Source of the DNA: an uncultured Pelagibacteraceae bacterium
GTDB lineage: Bacteria; Pseudomonadota; Alphaproteobacteria; Pelagibacterales; Pelagibacteraceae
Reading direction: 5' to 3'
Length of the DNA stretch: 51,285 bases
Assembly: GCA_902521075.1 (NCBI GenBank)
Contig: CABYQM010000008.1
Location: forward strand, 1-51,285
Part shown: piece by piece, positions 34,632 through 42,296 of the stretch
How positions within the stretch are numbered: position 1 is the stretch's first letter
How the letters are laid out: every line of letters begins with the position of its first letter
Position numbers and translations under genes: made by a program
The notes under the pieces: generated by a model
Seen by the model: the letters and a program-made list of their open reading frames with translations, nothing else
Database searches by the model: none
What the model was told of the DNA's origin: nothing

Positions 34632-34645
34632 TAAAATATGAATAT

Positions 34646-35380
34646 ATGAGTAATTCAATTATAATAATTCCCTCAAGATTAGCATCAACAAGACTCCCTC
34701 AGAAGCCATTAATAAAAATTAATAACAAAACTCTAATTATGCATGTATATGAAAAAGCTATACAAAGCCAAATAGGAGAAGTTTATGTAGCAACATGTGA
34801 CGAGGCAATTGCTTCGGAAGTAAAAAAAAATGGGGGTAAAGTTATAATGACAGACATAAATCACACAACTGGAACAGATAGAGTATTTGAAGCTTCCCAG
34901 AAACTAGATTTAAAAGATATAGATTTTATTATGAATGTCCAAGGCGATGAACCAATGATTAATCCTTTAGATATTAGAAACTTAAATAAATTATCAAAAG
35001 AAAATAACTTCAATATTTCAACATTGGCATTCAACATTGAAAAAAAAGAAGATTATGATGACGAAAACATTGTAAAAGTTATTACAAAAGATAAAATATC
35101 TTATAATTCAGCATCAGAAGCTTTAAATTTTCATAGAGTAATTAAAGAAAATAGCTCTAGCAACATTTATCATCATTTTGGAATATATCTATATAAGTAT
35201 TCAGCTTTAAAAAAATTTGTAAATTTTGAAAAAACCGAAAATGAAACTAAAGAAAAACTGGAGCAGCATAGAGCTACTGATAATAATATGAAAATCAATG
35301 TAATATTGGCAAACTATTTTTCTAGTGGTATTGACACAAAAAAAGATCTAGAAGATTACATAAAATCTTTTAAAAAATAA
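34646..35380 (+). CDS. kdsB: 3-deoxy-manno-octulosonate cytidylyltransferase
   Basis: KdsB activates Kdo with CTP for LPS core assembly. The 244 residues have the nucleotide-binding IIPSRLASTRLPQKPL, VYVATCDEAIASEV, TGTDRVFEA, and MNVQGDEPMINP with the metal-binding aspartate. The middle (SYNSASEALNFHRV) replaces the common SRxxIP segment. Start ATG 34646; an earlier ATG at 34638 runs into a stop. It pairs with kdsD and lptBC in this window. Confidence 0.95.
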   Translation: MSNSIIIIPSRLASTRLPQKPLIKINNKTLIMHVYEKAIQSQIGEVYVATCDEAIASEVKKNGGKVIMTDINHTTGTDRVFEASQKLDLKDIDFIMNVQGDEPMINPLDIRNLNKLSKENNFNISTLAFNIEKKEDYDDENIVKVITKDKISYNSASEALNFHRVIKENSSSNIYHHFGIYLYKYSALKKFVNFEKTENETKEKLEQHRATDNNMKINVILANYFSSGIDTKKDLEDYIKSFKK

Positions 35381-35384
35381 TATA

Positions 35385-36215
35385 ATGAAGATAGTTTATC
35401 AGGGCATTGCAGGAAGTTATAGTGAGAGTTGCGCCAAATATCTGCATCCAACCATAGAGACCATTCCCTGTAAAACATTTGATGAATGTTTTGAGAGGGC
35501 AAGTAAAAACAGTAATATAAGAGCGATTATACCCGAATCAAACAAAACAACAGGAAACATTGGAGTAGAATATTTAATATTTAAATACAGACTGAACATT
35601 TATGAAGAAATCTTTTATCCAATTAATCACAATCTAATAGGCATTAAAGGTTCTAAATTAAAGGATATCAAAAATGTTTACTCTCATGCTCAAGCATTGA
35701 GCCAAGCTTCTGAATTTTTAAAAAAAAGTAACTTATCAGGTAACGTAAGAGCAGATACAGCAGGATCTGCCAAATATATTTCAGAGGCAAAAGATAAAAG
35801 TAAAGCTGCAATAGCATCAAAACTAAGTGCTGAAATATATAATCTTGAAATTTTAAAAGAGAATATTCAAGACGATAATGAAAATTATACAAGATTCTTA
35901 ATAATGGGGAAAGATATCGTGCAGCCTGAGATTGATAAAAATAAATATATCACTTCTCTTTTGTTTAAATTAAGAGAGAGACCTGCTGCTTTATATTCAG
36001 CTCTATCAGGGTTCGCAATTAATGGAGTGAATATGACTAAGCTTCAAAGTTTTCCTGAAAAAAATTCTTTCTCATCGTTCTTTTTTTTATGTGATATTGA
36101 CGGACATTTAGATGAAATAAAAATTAAAAATTCTTTAGAAGAATTGGCTTTTCACTGTGAAGATATGCACGTGCTAGGTGTTTATAAGGCTCACAATTTC
36201 AGAGAAAAAAAATAA
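35385..36215 (+). CDS. pheA: Prephenate dehydratase
   Basis: PheA converts prephenate to phenylpyruvate. The 276 residues are a dehydratase domain (VYQGIAGSYSE, ADTAGSAKYI, and NYTRFLIMG with the catalytic TRF) plus a C-terminal ACT domain (RERPAALYSALSGFAINGVN, MTKLQSFP). The canonical ESRP phenylalanine-binding motif reads QSFP and GALx reads AALY, so feedback may differ; many alphaproteobacterial PheA proteins also lack a strict ESRP. No chorismate mutase domain is fused. It follows kdsB by four bases. Confidence 0.95.
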   Translation: MKIVYQGIAGSYSESCAKYLHPTIETIPCKTFDECFERASKNSNIRAIIPESNKTTGNIGVEYLIFKYRLNIYEEIFYPINHNLIGIKGSKLKDIKNVYSHAQALSQASEFLKKSNLSGNVRADTAGSAKYISEAKDKSKAAIASKLSAEIYNLEILKENIQDDNENYTRFLIMGKDIVQPEIDKNKYITSLLFKLRERPAALYSALSGFAINGVNMTKLQSFPEKNSFSSFFFLCDIDGHLDEIKIKNSLEELAFHCEDMHVLGVYKAHNFREKK

Positions 36216-36224
36216 TTAACTTTA

Positions 36225-36254
36225 TTGTAGATTAGAAAAAATTATTGTTATAAT
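36225..36254 (+). promoter_or_regulatory. Probable sigma-70 promoter of the SRP RNA
   Basis: A perfect TATAAT at 36249-36254 lies 18 bases after TTGTAG (36225-36230), and the predicted RNA starts with a G six bases further on. This spacing and the strong -10 fit a stable-RNA promoter. The dnaX operon could share it. Confidence 0.6.
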
Positions 36255-36260
36255 ACATTT

Positions 36261-36348
36261 GGAGGCCTTCCAGGTGGGATTACCATGAACTCCCCCAGAC
36301 TTGAAAAAGAGCAAGGGTAATGAGTTTTTTCCAGGTTGGTAGGTCTCC
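36261..36348 (+). ncRNA. ffs: Signal recognition particle 4.5S-type RNA
   Basis: The 88-base RNA folds as a long hairpin: 5' GGAGGCCTTCC pairs with 3' GGTAGGTCTCC. The apical region CAGACTTGAAAAAGAGCAAG matches the conserved SRP helix 8, position by position with CAGGTCCGGAAGGAAGCAG, with the asymmetric AGCA strand retained. It lies directly before dnaX, its usual alphaproteobacterial site. SRP RNA with Ffh targets nascent membrane proteins. An ORF start inside it (36320) is not coding. Confidence 0.9.
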
Positions 36349-36352
36349 TATT

Positions 36353-37963
36353 ATGACAAAAAAATCTCAAGTTCTGGCATTAAAATATAGACCTCAAGTA
36401 TTTAAAGATTTGATTGGTCATCAGGAAATTGCCACTACAATTTATAATTCTATTAAAAATAATAATCCAGCTAATGCTTTTTTATTTACTGGTATGAGGG
36501 GAATTGGAAAGACTACATTTGCAAGAATTGTTGCTAAAGCATTGAATTGTGAACATTCAATTGAAGGTATGTGTGAAAAAAAATGCAATCAATGCGATCC
36601 CATAGCTAATTCTAATCATATTGATGTTCTTGAAATGGATGCAGCAAGTAAAACAGGCGTTGATGATGTCAGGGAACTAATAGAATTTTCTAGATATCCA
36701 CCATCAGTAGCGAAGTTTAAAATTTTTATTGTTGATGAAGTGCACATGCTAAGTAAGCAAGCATTTAATGCATTACTCAAGACATTAGAAGAACCTCCTA
36801 AATATTTAAAATTCATTTTTGCAACCACTGAGGTAAAAAAAATTCCTATTACTGTAATATCAAGGTGTCAAAGGTATGATTTATCAAGAATTAAGTCTGA
36901 AGAACTATTCAATTATTTAAAAAATGTAACAACAAAAGAAAAAAAGGATATCGAGGATAATGCGATTAGATTAATAGTTAAATTATCAGAGGGTTCTGTA
37001 AGAGATGCATTGTCTTTGCTAGATAGAGCAATTATTTCCAACAATGAAAAATCTCTGACATTTGAAGATACTCAAAAGATTTTTGGCTATGTCAATAAAA
37101 GTTCATATTTAGATTTATTAGAAATAGTTTTTTTAGGAAATGAAGAAAAAATAATAAACCATTATAGAAAATTGTATAATTCAGGCATTGAACCTGAAAC
37201 ATTCTTAAATGATTTCTTAGAAATACTATATTATTTGAAGAATATATCACATATTGAAAATGAAGGAAATAATTTTTCATTGAATGACAGTGATTATAAA
37301 AAAATAGCTTCTTTATCAAAAGAATTAGATCCAAATGCAATATTATTATTTTGGGAATTTACTTTAAAAACTTTAAAAGAAATAAAAATAGTTGCCAACC
37401 CAAATTTATTAATTGAGATGTTTCTTATCCAATTAATTTATTTAAAAAAAAAAAATGTAAAACAAAATAATGAACAAAATAAACTAAAAAATATTTCAAT
37501 AAAAAATGTAGATGCGAAAAATGCTATAAATAAGGAAGCAATTAATCAGATTAAAAACATAAAACAAGAAGACGAAAAAACTGAAAAGAAAAATACTTTA
37601 GAAATCAAAAATTTAGAAGATTTAATAGAAATATGTGTCCAAAAAAAAGAGATGAAACTAAAATACGAATTAGAAAATAATGTAAATTTAGTTTCTTTTT
37701 CAAATACCAATATAGAAATTTCTTTTAATGATAAATTAAATAAGAGTTTTGTAAAAGATTTATCTGAAAAATTATATGATTGGACCAAAAACCGTTGGCT
37801 GATTTCTTTTACAAAGGAAAAAGGTGAAATGAGTGAAAAAGAGAAAAAAAATAGTTTAAAAAAGAAAAAAATATCAGAGTACAAAAGCTCAAATGAATAT
37901 AAAAATTTGTTGGAGACATTTCCTGATATTGAGTTAATTGATATTGAAAAAAACGATGACTGA
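36353..37963 (+). CDS. dnaX: DNA polymerase III subunits gamma/tau
   Basis: DnaX is the clamp-loader ATPase. The 536 residues start MTKKSQVLALKYRPQVF (ATG at 36353, five bases after the SRP RNA), with Walker A GMRGIGKTT, the four-Cys zinc module CEHSIEGMCEKKCNQC, Walker B FIVDEVHML, the LLKTLEEPP loop and sensor residues SRCQRYD. The C-terminal third is Lys/Asn/Glu-rich low-complexity tau sequence. It overlaps ybaB by eight bases. No obvious programmed frameshift slippery site was confirmed, although A-runs are common (e.g. near 37447). Confidence 0.96.
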   Translation: MTKKSQVLALKYRPQVFKDLIGHQEIATTIYNSIKNNNPANAFLFTGMRGIGKTTFARIVAKALNCEHSIEGMCEKKCNQCDPIANSNHIDVLEMDAASKTGVDDVRELIEFSRYPPSVAKFKIFIVDEVHMLSKQAFNALLKTLEEPPKYLKFIFATTEVKKIPITVISRCQRYDLSRIKSEELFNYLKNVTTKEKKDIEDNAIRLIVKLSEGSVRDALSLLDRAIISNNEKSLTFEDTQKIFGYVNKSSYLDLLEIVFLGNEEKIINHYRKLYNSGIEPETFLNDFLEILYYLKNISHIENEGNNFSLNDSDYKKIASLSKELDPNAILLFWEFTLKTLKEIKIVANPNLLIEMFLIQLIYLKKKNVKQNNEQNKLKNISIKNVDAKNAINKEAINQIKNIKQEDEKTEKKNTLEIKNLEDLIEICVQKKEMKLKYELENNVNLVSFSNTNIEISFNDKLNKSFVKDLSEKLYDWTKNRWLISFTKEKGEMSEKEKKNSLKKKKISEYKSSNEYKNLLETFPDIELIDIEKNDD

Positions 37964-38273
37964 TTTTAATAAAATTTTAGAAAAAGCAAAAGAAATAGAA
38001 AAAAAAATGAAAGAAAGTCAGGAGAACCTTAAAAAGATAGAAGTTAATGGTGTGTCTGGAGGAGACGTAGTTAAAATTACACTTAACGGTGACGGGGAGA
38101 TGACTAAAATTTTGTTAAGCGACAAAGTGTTGAAAGAAGATAAAGAGATAATTCAAGATTTAATCACTGCCGCTCACAATGATGCCAAAAATAAATTAAA
38201 ATCAAAAACCTCTGAAGAAATATCAAAAGCAACTGGGGGATTAGGTGTACCCGGGTTTAAGTGGCCTTTATAA
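37956..38273 (+). CDS. ybaB: Nucleoid-associated protein YbaB/EbfC
   Basis: A 105-residue protein with an N-terminal coiled coil (LEKAKEIEKKMKESQENLKK), the central EVNGVSGGDVVKITLNG, and a C-terminal KLKSKTSEEISKATGGLGVP followed by GFKWPL. It binds DNA as a dimer. I use the ATG at 37956; an in-frame TTG at 37938 would add six residues inside dnaX. dnaX-ybaB-recR is a standard trio. Confidence 0.95.
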   Translation: MTDFNKILEKAKEIEKKMKESQENLKKIEVNGVSGGDVVKITLNGDGEMTKILLSDKVLKEDKEIIQDLITAAHNDAKNKLKSKTSEEISKATGGLGVPGFKWPL

Positions 38274-38277
38274 TTAA

Positions 38278-38880
38278 ATGCAAAATCTGACTGAAATAGA
38301 TAATTTAATTAAACTAATATCTAAATTGCCAGGTCTTGGACCTAAGTCTGCGAAAAGAATAATTTTAAAAATGATTAATAATCGACAAGAAATACTTAAA
38401 CCTTTGACTAATAATTTAAGTGATGTGTTTAAAAATATAGAACGTTGTAAAATTTGTGGCACATTAAAATCTAATAACAATCCTTGCAATAACTGTGAAG
38501 ATAAAAGTAAAAAATATAGCAAAATATGTGTAGTTGAAAATATTTCAGACCAATGGGCAATAGAAAGTTCATCAATTTTTCAGGGCTATTATCATATTCT
38601 AGGAGGCACTATCTCTGACAGCAATAACAGCAATAATAGAGAAAATTTGCTCATAAACTCTCTGATAGAAAGAATAAAAAATGATAATATCGATGAGGTA
38701 ATTTTAGCAACTAGTGCTACTGTTGAAGGACAAACTACTGCTTTTTATATTCAAGACAGTCTAAAAAACACCAATGTAAAAATTTCAAAATTAGCCCAAG
38801 GTTTACCTGTTGGCGGAGAAATCGAAAATTCAGATGATGGAACACTTATATCTGCGTTTAAAAATAGAAGAGACTTATAA
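38278..38880 (+). CDS. recR: Recombination protein RecR
   Basis: RecR acts with RecO and RecF to load RecA at gaps. The 200 residues include the helix-hairpin-helix LPGLGPKSAKRII, the zinc motif CKICGTLKSNNNPCNNC, a Toprim domain with VVENISDQWAIESS and EVILATSATVEGQTTAFYI, and the C-terminal ASGLPVGGE-like segment (here LAQGLPVGGEIE). It ends nine bases before the convergent glcB stop. Confidence 0.96.
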   Translation: MQNLTEIDNLIKLISKLPGLGPKSAKRIILKMINNRQEILKPLTNNLSDVFKNIERCKICGTLKSNNNPCNNCEDKSKKYSKICVVENISDQWAIESSSIFQGYYHILGGTISDSNNSNNRENLLINSLIERIKNDNIDEVILATSATVEGQTTAFYIQDSLKNTNVKISKLAQGLPVGGEIENSDDGTLISAFKNRRDL

Positions 38881-38889
38881 ATTTGTAAA

Positions 38890-41040
38890 TTAACTTTTTT
38901 TAATTAATCTATTTAAATGTAATAGAGGTTCTGTATAACCTGATGGTTGTGATTTGCCGTGGAAAATTAGCTCACATGCTGCTTTAAATGAGATTGACTT
39001 GTCGTAATTTGGAGACATGTTTTGATATTCTGGATCTCCTTCATTTTGTTTATCAACTATCTTTGCCATTTTCTTAAGAATTTCTAAAACTTGTCTATTT
39101 GAGCAAATACCATGATGTAGCCAGTTGGCTATATGTTGTGAAGATATTCTAAGTGTTGCTCTATCCTCCATTAATCCAACATTATTTATATCTGGAACTT
39201 TGGAGCATCCTATTCCTTGGTCAACCCATCTAACAACATATCCTAATATTGTTTGAGCTGAGTTACATAACTCGTTATTTATTTCTTCTTTACTCCAGTT
39301 AGGTCTATCTGCTATTGGAATTGTTAATAAGCTATCAATATACTTTATATTATTATCATTTAATTTTTTGTGCTTTTCAAAAATGTTTAACTTATGGTAA
39401 TGCATTGCATGCAAAGAGGCTGCCGTTGGAGATGGTACCCACGCGCAATTTGCACCAGCTTCAAGATGTGATATTTTTTGATCTATCATGTCTTTCATTT
39501 TATCTGGCATAGCCCACATACCTTTACCTATTTGTGCAACACCTGAAAATCCACATTTTAAACCAACATCAACATTGTTGTCTTCATAAGCAGCTATCCA
39601 TTTTGATTTTTTCATGTCACCTTTTTTTATCATTGGACCTGCTTCCATTGATGTATGCATTTCATCTCCAGTTCTGTCTAAAAAACCTGTATTGATGAAA
39701 AAAACCCTGCTTTTTAATGTTCTAATACATTCTTTTAAATTTATAGATGTCCGTCTTTCTTCATCCATAATACCGCATTTAATTGTATTTTTTTCAAGTT
39801 TTAAAACTTCTTCAACTCTAGTAAATATTTTATCTGTAAAAGCAGTTTCTTCTGGACCATGCATTTTTGGTTTTACAATATATATAGAACCTGTTCTTGA
39901 ATTACCTTTTCTTTTTAAATCATGAATTGCTGCTGCAGTTGTAATAAATGCATCCATAATGCCCTCTGGGATTTCAGAACCATCTCCTAATATAATTGCT
40001 GAATTGGTCATGAGATGACCAACATTCCTAATCAATAGCAAGCTTCTACCATGTAACTTTTCTTTTTTATTATATTTTGAAATATAACTTCTATCTGGAT
40101 TGAGTTTTCTTTCTAAAGTTTTCCCATCTTTTTCGAAGACAGATTTTAGAGTTCCTTTCATCAAACCTAGCCAATTTCTGTAACATAAAATTTTATCTTC
40201 CGAGTCTACTGCTGCAACACTATCTTCGTTATCACATATTGTTGATATTGCAGACTCTATAATTATGTCACTTATTCCAGCAGCATCTTGAACAGCGCTA
40301 AAAGCTTTAGGGTTAATTATTATCTCAATTTTTAAATTATTGTTTTCTAAAATTATGGTTGTAGGATTATCAGGTTCTCCTCTGTATCCAATAAATTTAT
40401 TTTTATCTGTTAGCTCAAACTCTTTATTGTCTTTTAGTATTTTTAAGATAATGCCCTCTATTTTAAATCCACTTACATCTTTCCAATGAATTCCATTGAT
40501 AGAGAAGTGATCATTTAGAAAATTACGAGCATATTTAATTACCTCCTGTCCTCTAAGAGGGTCATATTTTTGACTACCCGTTTCTTCAGACTCAATTAAA
40601 TCTGTTCCATATAAACTATCATAAAGACTTACCCATCTTGCATTAGCAGCATTTAAAGTGTATCTAGAGTTCATTATAGGAACCACAAGCTGAGGTCCTG
40701 CAATGCTTGAAATTTCACTATCAAGATTTTTTGTATCTATTTTAAAATCACTTCCCTCATCTATTAAATATCTAATTTCTTTCAAAAAATTCTTATACTC
40801 TTGATGATTAAATTCTCCATTTCTATTTTTTTTTAACCATAAATCAATTTCAGATTGAAGAGTTTCACGTGTTTCTAATAATTTTTTATTGATTGGTGCA
40901 AGTTCATTAATACTTTTATCAAATCCATCCCAGAAATCTTTTTCTTTAACATCTAATCCTGCAAGGAGTTCATTTTTTACAAAATCAGCTAAATTTTTAG
41001 AAACAGATAAACTGTTAATTTTAATAAATGAATCACTCAT
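38890..41040 (-). CDS. glcB: Malate synthase G
   Basis: GlcB condenses glyoxylate and acetyl-CoA to malate, the second enzyme of the glyoxylate shunt. The 716 residues match malate synthase G: the N-terminal domain with NAANARWVSLYDSLYGTD, SIYIVKPKMHGPEE with an active-site region, MDEERRTSINLKECI with the catalytic arginine/metal acids, NTGFLDRTGDEMHTSMEAGP, and DRATLRISSQHIANWL with the catalytic base region. It stands alone between convergent recR and divergent accA. Its 148-base leader contains no recognisable glycine aptamer. Confidence 0.97.
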   Translation of the reverse strand: MSDSFIKINSLSVSKNLADFVKNELLAGLDVKEKDFWDGFDKSINELAPINKKLLETRETLQSEIDLWLKKNRNGEFNHQEYKNFLKEIRYLIDEGSDFKIDTKNLDSEISSIAGPQLVVPIMNSRYTLNAANARWVSLYDSLYGTDLIESEETGSQKYDPLRGQEVIKYARNFLNDHFSINGIHWKDVSGFKIEGIILKILKDNKEFELTDKNKFIGYRGEPDNPTTIILENNNLKIEIIINPKAFSAVQDAAGISDIIIESAISTICDNEDSVAAVDSEDKILCYRNWLGLMKGTLKSVFEKDGKTLERKLNPDRSYISKYNKKEKLHGRSLLLIRNVGHLMTNSAIILGDGSEIPEGIMDAFITTAAAIHDLKRKGNSRTGSIYIVKPKMHGPEETAFTDKIFTRVEEVLKLEKNTIKCGIMDEERRTSINLKECIRTLKSRVFFINTGFLDRTGDEMHTSMEAGPMIKKGDMKKSKWIAAYEDNNVDVGLKCGFSGVAQIGKGMWAMPDKMKDMIDQKISHLEAGANCAWVPSPTAASLHAMHYHKLNIFEKHKKLNDNNIKYIDSLLTIPIADRPNWSKEEINNELCNSAQTILGYVVRWVDQGIGCSKVPDINNVGLMEDRATLRISSQHIANWLHHGICSNRQVLEILKKMAKIVDKQNEGDPEYQNMSPNYDKSISFKAACELIFHGKSQPSGYTEPLLHLNRLIKKS

Positions 41041-41188
41041 AATTTTTATAAATTGGAAGTCGTTGTATATGATAATCGGTAAAATATGTCATTAGTTTAT
41101 TTTAAAAAATGTTATTTTTTATCTTAGAAAAAATATAATTCTTATAATTTGATCATTTTATCGCCTAAAAATAATATATAATAAATTA

Positions 41189-42295
41189 ATGAAAAATTAT
41201 TTAAATTTTGAGACTGATATAAAAAATCTAGAGATAGAATTAGATAAATTAAAAGATCCATACAATCAAGATGGTCTCTCAGAGGTAGATACTAGTAAAA
41301 TAACTGATTTACAAAATGAGATAGATAAAAAACTCAAAGATGTATATTCAAACCTTGATGCATGGCAAACAACATTGGTTGCAAGACATGAGGATAGACC
41401 TAAATCAAAATTTTTTATAGATAATCTATTTGATGAATTTATTTCACTTTCAGGAGATAGATTTTATGGAGAGGATAAATCTGTAATATGTGGTTTTGGT
41501 AAATTTAATTCTAAGTCAGTTTTAGTAATAGGACAGGAAAAAGGAGAAAATTTAGACTCAAGGATTGAGAGAAATTTTGGGATGATGAGGCCAGAAGGCT
41601 ATAGGAAAACAATTAGATTAATGAATCTGGCTAATAAATTTAAAATACCAATTATTAATTTTGTTGATACCCCAGGTGCTTACCCAGGAGTTGGAGCTGA
41701 AGAAAGAGGGCAAGCTGAAGCAATTGCAAAGTCAATTGAATGTTCTATGCAATTGACTGTTCCTACTTTATCTATAATAATAGGTGAAGGTGGCTCCGGA
41801 GGAGCGATTGCACTAGCTTCCTCCAGTAAAGTATTGATGTTAGAGAATGCAATATATTCAGTAATATCTCCAGAGGGATGCGCAACTATACTTTGGCGAG
41901 ATCCGACAAAGACTTTAGAAGCTGCAAAAGCAATGAAGCTATCGGCGAAAGATCTTTTAAAACTAGAAATAATTGATGAGATAATACCTGAACCTTTAGG
42001 GGGCGCACATCGAGATAAAGATCTGATTTTAGACAATGTCCGTAATGCTATTGATAGAAACTTAAGTAAATTTCTCACATTAAATGAGGAAGAAATATTA
42101 AATCAAAGAAAGAACAAGTTTTTAGATATTGGCAGGAATAAAGGTTTCAGTACAAATGCAGCTCATCAAGATAAACTTACTATTAAACAAAATTTCCTTC
42201 AAAATTTAATTTCAAATATTAAATTGAATAAAAAATTATTTATTTCAACTACATCAATTCTTTTGTTATTAATTTTATTAACAATGATTTTTTAA
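41189..42295 (+). CDS. accA: Acetyl-CoA carboxylase carboxyltransferase subunit alpha with C-terminal membrane helix
   Basis: AccA is the partner of AccD. The first 318 residues are canonical: an N-terminal coiled region, RPKSKFFIDNLFDEFISLSG, GRNFGMMRPEGYRK-like FGMMRPEGYRKTIRLM, FVDTPGAYPGVGAEERGQAE, GEGGSGGAIALA and SPEGCATILWRD. After NKFLDIGRNKGF the protein continues some 46 residues and ends with a strongly hydrophobic segment ISTTSILLLLILLTMIF (about 350-368). Typical AccA stops near residue 320, so this tail is an extension. Stop codon is one base from the convergent secA stop. Confidence 0.96.
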   Translation: MKNYLNFETDIKNLEIELDKLKDPYNQDGLSEVDTSKITDLQNEIDKKLKDVYSNLDAWQTTLVARHEDRPKSKFFIDNLFDEFISLSGDRFYGEDKSVICGFGKFNSKSVLVIGQEKGENLDSRIERNFGMMRPEGYRKTIRLMNLANKFKIPIINFVDTPGAYPGVGAEERGQAEAIAKSIECSMQLTVPTLSIIIGEGGSGGAIALASSSKVLMLENAIYSVISPEGCATILWRDPTKTLEAAKAMKLSAKDLLKLEIIDEIIPEPLGGAHRDKDLILDNVRNAIDRNLSKFLTLNEEEILNQRKNKFLDIGRNKGFSTNAAHQDKLTIKQNFLQNLISNIKLNKKLFISTTSILLLLILLTMIF

Positions 42296-42296
42296 T

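Noticed and set aside
36320..36352. Upstream extension of dnaX beginning MSFFQVGRSP
   Set aside because: These codons lie inside the 3' strand of the SRP RNA; MTKKSQ at 36353 is the natural start.
41041..41188. Glycine riboswitch before glcB
   Set aside because: I looked for the aptamer core on the minus strand and found only AT-rich sequence.
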